Shown piece by piece: positions 1-5,111 of a DNA stretch of 6,433 nucleotides. Source of the stretch: Tissierella_A sp964489715 (GTDB lineage: Bacteria; Bacillota; Clostridia; Tissierellales; Tissierellaceae); assembly GCA_964489715.1 (NCBI GenBank), contig CAZBAK010000069.1, positions 1 to 6,433 on the forward strand. The letters run 5' to 3'. The notes under the pieces were generated by a model that saw only the letters and a list, made by a program, of their open reading frames with translations, ran no database searches and was not told where the DNA came from. The position numbers and the translations under genes were made by a program. Each line of letters starts with the position of its first letter. Positions within the stretch are counted from its first letter, which is position 1.

Positions 1-2
1 TA

Positions 3-974
3 AAGACTAGTTTTCAAGGAGATACCCTTTTTGGTGATGTGTTCTTAGAACATAACTCATTACCAGATTTAAACTTTTCTGATATAGATACTAAGACTAC
101 GTTTCTAGGAAAGACTGTTGATTATCCTATACTCATAAATGCTATGACAGGTGGTACAGAATTCTCCCGAGAGATAAACAGAGAATTATCTCTACTGGCT
201 AAGGAGTTCAACTTAGCCATGGCAGTAGGTTCTGAAACCATAGCTTTTTGTGAGGATGAGGCGTGTAAAAAATCATTTGAAATTGTAAGGGAAAACTTAG
301 GATCTGAAGGATTAGTTTTTGCAAATTTAAGCGCTGATGCTAGTTTAGAATCAGTGGAAAAAGCTTTGGAATTGATAGATGGCGACGCCATCCAACTTCA
401 TCTAAATGTAGCTCAAGAGCTAGCTATGGAAGAAGGGGATCGAGAGTTTGCAGGTATTTACGAAAATATAAAAAACATAGTAGAGCATACAGATAAGCCG
501 GTAATTATAAAAGAAGTAGGTTTTGGAATATCAAAATCTGTTGCAAAGAAACTTTATGATATAGGTGTAAAGTATATAGATATATCAGGATATGGTGGAT
601 CAAATTTTATGGAGATTGAAAATCTTAGAAATTTAAATATTGATCTTTCAGAGTTATATTCCTGGGGAAATCCAACTGCCCTATCACTTATAAAATGTAG
701 GGAGCTACCAAGTGATTTAAGCATTATATCAAGTGGTGGAATAAAAAACAGTAAGGATATAGTAAAATCTATAGTCTTAGGTGCTGATCTAGTAGGAATA
801 AGTGGGGAAATACTTTCTTATTTGATCCATGGTGGATATGATAATGCTAAGAACTATCTTGATGGATTGACCTATAAGATAAAGATGCTTATGATGCTAA
901 TGGGCAAGCAAAACATTGAAGAATTAAAGGATTCAGACTATAAGATAATAGGAAAACTAAAAGAATTGATTTAA
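3..974 (+). CDS. fni: Type 2 isopentenyl-diphosphate delta-isomerase (5' partial)
   Basis: The family is an FMN- and NAD(P)H-dependent, Mg-requiring cytosolic enzyme that interconverts isopentenyl and dimethylallyl diphosphate for isoprenoid synthesis. The sequence shows the family's landmarks, numbered from the first visible codon: LEHNSLPDL near 15-23, NAMTGG at 46-51 and MAVGSE at 73-78 (flavin site), ANLSADAS at 107-114, HLNVAQE at 133-139 (Gln and the Mg-binding Glu), KEVGFG at 170-175, DISGYGGSNF at 193-202, and the phosphate/flavin loops SSGGI at 243-247 and GADLVGIS at 260-267. The reading frame is open to the left edge, and the codons before the GTG at 39 (reading ...GDTLFGD) match the usual family N-terminus. 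The GTG is therefore an internal Val, and only the first 10-20 or so residues should be missing. A strong terminator follows directly. No other isoprenoid gene is visible, so whether the cell uses the mevalonate or DXP route cannot be told from here. Confidence 0.95.
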   Translation, partial: KTSFQGDTLFGDVFLEHNSLPDLNFSDIDTKTTFLGKTVDYPILINAMTGGTEFSREINRELSLLAKEFNLAMAVGSETIAFCEDEACKKSFEIVRENLGSEGLVFANLSADASLESVEKALELIDGDAIQLHLNVAQELAMEEGDREFAGIYENIKNIVEHTDKPVIIKEVGFGISKSVAKKLYDIGVKYIDISGYGGSNFMEIENLRNLNIDLSELYSWGNPTALSLIKCRELPSDLSIISSGGIKNSKDIVKSIVLGADLVGISGEILSYLIHGGYDNAKNYLDGLTYKIKMLMMLMGKQNIEELKDSDYKIIGKLKELI

Positions 975-1006
975 AAAGATAGTGGAAGATTCCACTATCT
1001 TTTTTT
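975..1006 (+). terminator. Rho-independent terminator after the isomerase gene
   Basis: A perfect 13-base inverted repeat (975-987 with 990-1002) surrounds a GA centre, so the practical hairpin is about 12 bp with a 4-base loop. A run of seven Ts at 1000-1006 follows. It starts immediately after the isomerase stop codon and separates that gene from the DUF1538/P-II operon. Confidence 0.93.
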
Positions 1007-1021
1007 AATATTATTTTAAAC

Positions 1022-1076
1022 TACCTTTATTCTCTACTATATACTATAATATAGTATATAGTAGAGAATAGGGGTG
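1022..1076 (+). promoter_or_regulatory. Long palindrome overlapping promoter-like hexamers and the DUF1538 ribosome binding site
   Basis: Bases 1028-1048 and 1050-1070 are a perfect 21-bp inverted repeat around the single base A1049. In RNA the stem can extend outward with U1027-G1071, U1026-G1072, C1025-G1073, C1024-G1074, A1023-U1075 and U1022-G1076, about 26 bp in all. The outer right side, GGGGTGAT at 1071-1078, is the Shine-Dalgarno sequence of the TTG-started DUF1538 gene. There is no T-run after it, and a real terminator lies just upstream, so it is unlikely to be a terminator. It could be a protein-binding operator, an RNA structure that hides the ribosome site, or both. The inverted repeat and the overlap are seen directly; the role is inferred. 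Confidence 0.7.
1040..1055 (+). promoter_or_regulatory. Possible -10 element(s) inside the palindrome
   Basis: TATACT (1040-1045), a consensus TATAAT (1045-1050) and TATAGT (1050-1055) lie in tandem across the palindrome centre. A promoter is expected here because a terminator ends the upstream unit and the next gene starts at 1082. No good -35 box sits 16-18 bp upstream; the nearest AT match, TTTAAA at 1015-1020, is 19 bp from TATACT. Palindromes in AT-rich DNA create such hexamers easily, so the call is weak. Initiation from TATAAT would begin near 1056-1058, inside the right arm. Confidence 0.35.
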
Positions 1077-1081
1077 ATATA

Positions 1082-1783
1082 TTGAAAATCTTAGAAACTC
1101 TGTCTCCTTTATGGGGAACCTTAAAGGGAATACTTCCACTGACTCTTATAATGGTGGTTTTCCAAGTTCTTATATTAAAAAAACCTATAGGAAATATGAA
1201 AGAGTTTAGCATAGGAATTGTTCTTTCTATCCTAGGTCTTCACTTTTTCTTAAAGGGAACTACCATGAGCCTTATACCTTTGGGAGATACTGTTGGAAGA
1301 AACTTATATTTATTAGACAAAAAGATATATGTGATTTTAATAGGATTTATATTGGGCTACTTTGGTACACTTGTTGAACCAGCTCTTAAGACATTGGCAT
1401 TGGAAGTTGAAGAAATATCAGCTGGGGCAATTAAACAGAGCGTACTTATTCATGGGGTTGCTGCAGGATTTGGGCTGGGAATGGGAATTGGTTTATTTAA
1501 AATTATAAATAATATCTCTTATATTAAGATAGTTGTACCACTTCTAGTTTTAGTAGTAGTACTTATATTTATAGCTCCAAAGATGTATGTAGCAATTGCT
1601 ATGGACTCTGCAAGTGCGACTACAGGACCTGTAAATATTCCAATCAACATGGCGCTGGCCATAGGTATAGCCAGTGTTATAGAAGGGGTAGATCCAATTC
1701 TATCAGGATTTGGAATTATAGGCCTTACCTCTATAGGAGCCATGATATCGGTTCTTGTATTGGGAATAATAGTTAGTATATAG
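1082..1783 (+). CDS. DUF1538 family integral membrane protein (putative ion transporter subunit)
   Basis: This 233-residue, very hydrophobic protein has about six or seven membrane segments (roughly 14-33, 42-58, 81-98, 117-139, 147-170, 186-201, 206-232). It carries motifs I associate with DUF1538: GTLVEPAL at 95-102, and Asp175 followed by TTGP at 180-183 with Pro187, then a Gly-rich helix and a C-terminal SIGAMISVLVLG segment. From memory, a DUF1538 pair from Halomonas was reported as a two-component Na+/H+ antiporter (UmpA/UmpB); the substrate here is unknown. The start is TTG at 1082, preceded at 7 nt by GGGG of an extended Shine-Dalgarno (1071-1078). The frame closes at TAG 1052-1054 upstream, and no ATG or GTG lies between. 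The next gene, P-II-like, starts 9 bases after the stop, indicating one transcript and probable control of this protein by it. Only one DUF1538 gene is present, whereas the family often occurs as a pair or tandem fusion. Confidence 0.85.
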   Translation: MKILETLSPLWGTLKGILPLTLIMVVFQVLILKKPIGNMKEFSIGIVLSILGLHFFLKGTTMSLIPLGDTVGRNLYLLDKKIYVILIGFILGYFGTLVEPALKTLALEVEEISAGAIKQSVLIHGVAAGFGLGMGIGLFKIINNISYIKIVVPLLVLVVVLIFIAPKMYVAIAMDSASATTGPVNIPINMALAIGIASVIEGVDPILSGFGIIGLTSIGAMISVLVLGIIVSI

Positions 1784-1792
1784 GAGGTTTAA

Positions 1793-2119
1793 ATGTTAGA
1801 TATTAAATGTATAGTTGCAATAGTTGAAAGAGGAAAAGCAGAAAAAATTGTAAAGGCAGCTAAAAAAAGCGGTTCCAGTGGAGCTACAATATTTTATGGG
1901 AGAGGTACCGGAGAATCTGAAGTTAAAAAGTTTTTAAATGTAAATATTGAAGCTTCAAAAGAGATAATCTTAATACTTTCAGAAAAAGAAAAATTGAAAA
2001 AAATAGTAGAAGTAATGACAGTTGCTGGAGATCTTAAAAAACCAGGGACTGGAATAATATTTACTGTGCCTGTGGATCACTTAATAGGTCTTCACCATAG
2101 GGAAGATTTTCCAGATTAA
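1793..2119 (+). CDS. P-II family signalling protein, DUF1538-associated
   Basis: This 108-residue cytosolic protein fits the P-II (GlnB/GlnK) fold, normally a trimer that binds nucleotides and small effectors in its clefts and docks on a target through its T-loop. Visible are the N-terminal strand IKCIVAIVERGKAEKIVKAA (4-23), the turn into the T-loop YGRGTG (35-40), the strand EIILIL (57-62), and the B-loop/strand region PGTGIIFTVPVD (84-95). Compared with E. coli GlnB by eye, the uridylylated T-loop Tyr51 is absent, Gln39 (2-oxoglutarate/Mg-ATP coordination) is replaced by Gly38, B-loop Lys90 by Ile88, and Arg101/Arg103 by Gly99/His101. It therefore looks like a specialised P-II-like protein rather than a nitrogen regulator. 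An AGGAGGT Shine-Dalgarno at 1782-1788 overlaps the DUF1538 stop, arguing for coupled expression. Its job is most likely to gate or sense for the DUF1538 protein (inference from operon pairing). Confidence 0.87.
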   Translation: MLDIKCIVAIVERGKAEKIVKAAKKSGSSGATIFYGRGTGESEVKKFLNVNIEASKEIILILSEKEKLKKIVEVMTVAGDLKKPGTGIIFTVPVDHLIGLHHREDFPD

Positions 2120-2130
2120 ATTTCAAGATT

Positions 2131-2169
2131 AAGAAAGAGATAGCTGATAAAATTAGCTATCTCTTTTTT
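2131..2169. terminator. Shared bidirectional terminator between convergent genes
   Basis: A 12-bp perfect stem (2134-2145 with 2155-2166) extends to about 15 bp with one G-T pair. It closes inward by G2146-T2154 and A2147-T2153, leaving a 5-base loop. The plus strand ends in six Ts (2164-2169). The complementary A-rich left arm gives a T-rich tail (interrupted by C) on the minus strand. It serves the P-II gene from the left and the TIM-barrel gene from the right, whose stop codon (2153-2155) lies within the hairpin. Confidence 0.88.
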
Positions 2170-2842
2170 CAATCCTATATGTTTTCATAACTTCTGAAAA
2201 AATTTCAGCTGTACTAGGTGGGGTATAGGTTATAGCATTGGCACCAGCTTCTATAGTCTCTAGGATAGACTCTTCTGTAGGTCCACCAGTAGCTATTATA
2301 GGCAATTCTTTTCCAAATTCTTTTCTTATTTCCTTTACAATAGTTGTTGTATTTGAACCGCCAGAAACATTTACAATGCTTGCCCCTGCCTCTATCTTGG
2401 CTTGATAGTCATCATAGAGGGATCCAATAGTTGCTATGATTGGAATATCTATGGTTTCCTTCATTTCCCTTATAACGGCAACCTTAGTAGGCGCATTTAC
2501 AACTACACCATAGGCTCCCATAAGTTCTGCCTGGAGAGCTATATTTATAGATCTCTTGCCAGTAGTTACACCACCACCAACTCCTACAAATACTGGAACT
2601 GTGGCTATTTCAAGTATAGAATGTATTATGGAGAGCTGGGGAGTAAAAGGATATACGGCTATAACAGAACCTGCATTATTATTTTTTATAATTGCTACAT
2701 CAGTGGAGAAAATTAAAGATTTTATACGAGTTCCAAGTATGGTAATACCGCTTGCCTTATATATAGATTTAGGAACTTCTATTATTCTGGACTTTAAGAC
2801 TGATTTTACTTCTGGAATATATTTTTCCCTATCTTTATTCAT
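2153..2842 (-). CDS. Uncharacterised TIM-barrel-like (phosphate-binding barrel) protein
   Basis: I do not recognise a named family function for this 229-residue protein. Soluble homologues in Clostridia are, as I recall, labelled only 'hydrolase' or hypothetical. The alternating beta-alpha pattern ends in Gly-rich loops typical of phosphate- or flavin-binding (beta/alpha)8 barrels: VYPFTPQ (63-69), VFVGVGGGVTTGKR (84-97), VVVNAP (113-118), EAGASIVNVSGG (151-162), PIIATGGPTEESI (181-193) and EAGANAITYTPPS (198-210). The last two resemble the C-terminal phosphate grip of the IMPDH, ThiG and KDPG-aldolase-like barrels. There is no signal peptide or membrane segment. The ATG at 2842 is supported by AGGAGG (plus-strand 2850-2855) 7 nt upstream. 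The gene is transcribed alone, convergent with the P-II gene and divergent from the AraC-type regulator, which could control it. The barrel fold is likely; the reaction is unknown. Confidence 0.8.
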   Translation of the reverse strand: MNKDREKYIPEVKSVLKSRIIEVPKSIYKASGITILGTRIKSLIFSTDVAIIKNNNAGSVIAVYPFTPQLSIIHSILEIATVPVFVGVGGGVTTGKRSINIALQAELMGAYGVVVNAPTKVAVIREMKETIDIPIIATIGSLYDDYQAKIEAGASIVNVSGGSNTTTIVKEIRKEFGKELPIIATGGPTEESILETIEAGANAITYTPPSTAEIFSEVMKTYRIEKRDS

Positions 2843-2928
2843 TGATAATCCTCCTAACTTTACGATTGCTAATATATAGCTTAACCTATTAAAATAGAAA
2901 TATCAATAAGAATAGTAGTTCCCAATAC

Positions 2929-2965
2929 TTGTATTTTGTCCAATATAGAATACAATATATATAAG
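2929..2965 (+). promoter_or_regulatory. Candidate promoter and operator-like repeats for the AraC-type regulator
   Basis: Two overlapping promoter readings are possible: TTGTCC (2936-2941) with TATAAG (2960-2965) at 18 bp, or TTGTAT (2929-2934) with TACAAT (2951-2956) at 16 bp. The 7-bp inverted repeat TTGTATT/AATACAA (2929-2935 and 2949-2955) covers both. The AATAC core also occurs at 2924-2928, where it forms AATAC-TT-GTATT with the first arm. CCAATA is repeated 18 bp apart (2922-2927, 2940-2945). This is consistent with a regulator binding near its own promoter, but AT-rich DNA yields such matches by chance. No convincing promoter was found for the minus-strand gene; TTGATA (complement of 2901-2906) is its best -35 candidate, without a well-spaced -10. 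Confidence 0.4.
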
Positions 2966-2979
2966 AAATATATAAGAAA
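2957..2979 (+). repeat. 12-base direct repeat with 11-bp period before the AraC-type gene
   Basis: ATATATAAGAAA occurs at 2957-2968 and again at 2968-2979, sharing one base, just upstream of the Shine-Dalgarno at 2984-2989. The spacing is about one helical turn. It may be a small tandem duplication or a paired binding site; low complexity limits its meaning. Confidence 0.5.
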
Positions 2980-2994
2980 AATAGAGGAGAAAAT

Positions 2995-4971
2995 ATGAGA
3001 AAAGAACATACTGAGTACTTAAAGGACCTACCTATAAATATATATCTTGCAAATATAGAGGAATATCCTATCCATTGGAAGGACTGTATAGAAATATTTT
3101 TTCTCTTGAAGGGTCAGGTAGAGATAGGTATAGAAAGTGAAAAATACACTTTAGAAGAAAATCAAATTGAAATAGTAAATAAGGATGAGGTATCCTGGAT
3201 GAGATCCGATGATCCGGATAATTTAGTCCTTATAATAGATATAGATCCAAATTTCTTTAAAAGATACTATGATGATGCAGAAGAGACCTTTTTCTATACA
3301 GACTCATCCAATAAAAAGGCCCAGGAAGATGAAGAGTATGATAAACTGAGAAAGTATATATCCATACTCTTATTTGAAGTAGCTAGTAAGTTAGACGACT
3401 ATGAGGATTTAACAGAGGAAGTCTTGCTAGAGACTATGTACCATCTTTTAAATAATTTTCACTATCTCTTCTATGAGGGAGAAAATCTAGAAGAAGATGA
3501 AGTTCAACTGGAAAGATATCATAGGATTGTAAAATACCTAAGCAATAATTATATGAATAAGGTTAGCCTTAAGGATATAGCTGATAAGGAGTTTCTAAGT
3601 TCCCAGTATCTTTCTGCCAAGATAAAAGAAACCTTTGGTCTAGGATTTAATGAATATTTAAATCAAATAAGAGTTGAAGAATCCACAAAACTCTTACTTG
3701 ATACGGAAAAATCCATATCAGAAATATCTGATGAGGTAGGTTTTTCCCATGTGAGATATTTTAACAAGAACTTTAAGTTTTTCTATAAACTCACTCCTCT
3801 TCAATATAGGAAGAAATATAGGCTAGATAATGAGCAGCTAGAAGACTTAAAAAAGATAGTCTACTATCCACTGGATAGGGCTATTCCCTATTTAAGTAAT
3901 TACCTAGAGGATTATGAAAGATACAATTATGACAATAGGATAATAAAGCTGGATATAGACTTAAAAAAGGAAGCCATAGGAAATTTTCAAGTACCTGAAT
4001 TAATAAACCTAGGAGATATATCCCTATTATTGGAGGAAGAAAATAGGGATATATTAAAGACAATACAGGGAGAGATAGGATTTAAATATGGTCTAGTAAA
4101 CAATTTGTTTTCCAGTGATATGGATATATATAAGGGTAAGAATAATAAATTTATAAATTGGACCAGGGTTGAAAATATAATAGAATTTTTATTAGAAGTA
4201 AAGCTAATACCAGTAATAAATAGTGGAGAAGTAGAAGATCACATACTTGAAGAATTTATAGATAAGTTCTCCAATATATTCCAAAGAGATGCTAAGAAGT
4301 GGTTGAATTTCCCCTTGGAAGAGCTGGAAGACTTTTATTTAAAAGATGATATAAATCCCAAGTATGACACTATGGAAATGGTTCCCTTTATAATAGCTTC
4401 CTACACAGCTGGGGAAAAAAGAGTAGTATTGAATATGATAGATCAAATAGATAGGGACACTTTTTTATCCAATGATACCTTTTTTGGAGGAAGTGGTATC
4501 TATACCAATAACTATCTTAACAAGCCATCCTACTATGCCTATATGTTGCTTTCATCTCTAGGAGAAGAGATAATATATAGGGAAGAGGGCTATATTGTAA
4601 CTAGCTCAAGTGAAGGTTATCAAATACTCTTATTTAATCCTTCTAATCTTAGGGAAGAGAGCTTGAAAAAAGATAGTAAGTCCAAGATATCAAAGGCTAA
4701 AAAGATATCTATAAATCTTTATAATATGGAAGATGAATTCTACATTACTAAATATGATCTAAACAAAGATTATGGATCTTCCTTTGATAAATGGCAAAGC
4801 TTAGGTAGTCCAGAGCGTATAGAGAATGATTATTGGGATCTTTTAAAGGAGTTTGTCCATCCAGATATAAAGTTTTATTATGGCAAGAAATCCTTGGTAT
4901 TTAATTTCTTAACAGAATTAAAGCCAGAATCTGCAACCCTTTTTATTTTGAAAAAGTTAAAATCCAATTAA
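2995..4971 (+). CDS. AraC-family transcriptional regulator with cupin sensor and degenerate GH39-like C-terminal domain
   Basis: This 658-residue cytosolic DNA-binding protein has three parts. Residues about 20-90 form a cupin-like sensor (HWKDCIEIFFLLKGQVEIGI at 27-46), followed by an acidic helical linker. Residues about 173-276 are the AraC/XylS double helix-turn-helix: SLKDIADKEFLSSQYLSAKI at 191-210 and SISEISDEVGFSHVRYFNKN at 240-259, ending LTPLQYRKKY. Residues about 285-658 resemble glycoside hydrolase family 39: NLGDISLLL (338-346), IGFKYGLVNNLFSSDMDIY (361-379), GGSGIYTNNYLNKPSYYAYM (498-517) and a C-terminal beta-rich part. The central section normally carrying the NEP acid/base Glu and the nucleophile Glu is absent, so it should be a non-catalytic ligand sensor. 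The architecture recalls staphylococcal Rsp/Rbf-type regulators (about 700 residues). GAGGAG (2984-2989) lies 5 nt before the ATG. Plausible targets are the divergent barrel gene, the downstream MATE gene, or itself. Confidence 0.88.
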   Translation: MRKEHTEYLKDLPINIYLANIEEYPIHWKDCIEIFFLLKGQVEIGIESEKYTLEENQIEIVNKDEVSWMRSDDPDNLVLIIDIDPNFFKRYYDDAEETFFYTDSSNKKAQEDEEYDKLRKYISILLFEVASKLDDYEDLTEEVLLETMYHLLNNFHYLFYEGENLEEDEVQLERYHRIVKYLSNNYMNKVSLKDIADKEFLSSQYLSAKIKETFGLGFNEYLNQIRVEESTKLLLDTEKSISEISDEVGFSHVRYFNKNFKFFYKLTPLQYRKKYRLDNEQLEDLKKIVYYPLDRAIPYLSNYLEDYERYNYDNRIIKLDIDLKKEAIGNFQVPELINLGDISLLLEEENRDILKTIQGEIGFKYGLVNNLFSSDMDIYKGKNNKFINWTRVENIIEFLLEVKLIPVINSGEVEDHILEEFIDKFSNIFQRDAKKWLNFPLEELEDFYLKDDINPKYDTMEMVPFIIASYTAGEKRVVLNMIDQIDRDTFLSNDTFFGGSGIYTNNYLNKPSYYAYMLLSSLGEEIIYREEGYIVTSSSEGYQILLFNPSNLREESLKKDSKSKISKAKKISINLYNMEDEFYITKYDLNKDYGSSFDKWQSLGSPERIENDYWDLLKEFVHPDIKFYYGKKSLVFNFLTELKPESATLFILKKLKSN

Positions 4972-4973
4972 AA

Positions 4974-5029
4974 GTACTATTTTAAGATAATGTAAAATAT
5001 GAATATTTTGATAAAGCTTAATAAAGTAC
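4974..5029 (+). repeat. AT-rich imperfect inverted repeat between regulator and transporter genes
   Basis: On one axis (between 5001 and 5002), an outer 13-base arm pair (4974-4986 with 5017-5029, 11 of 13 matched) and an inner perfect 7-bp pair (4994-5000 with 5003-5009) are separated by a mostly unpaired stretch. No T-run follows, so it is not a standard terminator, although it begins three bases after the regulator's stop. It might act as a weak transcript end, an mRNA-stabilising hairpin or an operator. Confidence 0.45.
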
Positions 5030-5052
5030 CTTAAACTGCTTAAAAGCGTGAG

Positions 5053-5084
5053 TTATAAGCCCTAGCTATATATGATAGTATAAT
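5053..5084 (+). promoter_or_regulatory. Possible promoter for the MATE transporter gene
   Basis: A consensus TATAAT lies at 5079-5084, about 28 bases before the ATG at 5112. No good -35 is found at 17 bp. TTATAA at 5053-5058 is 20 bp away, which would be an over-long spacer of the kind activator proteins such as the MerR family correct. A small CTAT/ATAG dyad (5066-5078) lies in the spacer. This is weak, and transcription from the upstream regulator gene is an alternative. Confidence 0.35.
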
Positions 5085-5111
5085 AGTAGCGATAAAAACG
5101 GAGGGTTTGTA

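Noticed and set aside
39..41. GTG as the start codon of the isomerase gene
   Set aside because: The frame is open upstream to the window edge, the upstream codons match the family's N-terminal region, and this Val is internal in homologues. No properly spaced Shine-Dalgarno precedes it; the AAGGAGAT at 16-23 is 15 bases away and lies within the coding frame.
122..391. Antisense reading frame inside the isomerase gene
   Set aside because: It has no ribosome site and overlaps a clearly real gene completely; the translated sequence is Ser/Ala-rich with no domain pattern. The open frames opposite the DUF1538 (1519-1743), regulator (3881-4063) and MATE (5066-5998) genes are rejected for the same reason.
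1028..1070. The palindrome as a second terminator or a transposon end
   Set aside because: No T-run follows the stem, a proper terminator lies 22 bases upstream, and there is no transposase gene or target duplication.
2402..2879. Plus-strand open frames over the TIM-barrel gene
   Set aside because: They are shadows of the minus-strand gene, which has a strong Shine-Dalgarno, a coherent barrel pattern and a terminator. The plus-strand products are low-complexity Tyr/Asn-rich or Pro/Thr-rich.
2957..2979. Direct repeats as a minimal CRISPR-like or iteron array
   Set aside because: There are only two abutting copies of very AT-rich sequence, with no spacers, no cas genes and no replication gene nearby.
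2843..2994. Riboswitch or T-box leader for either divergent gene
   Set aside because: The leaders are too short and AT-rich, with no conserved aptamer core, T-box motif or attenuator hairpin visible.
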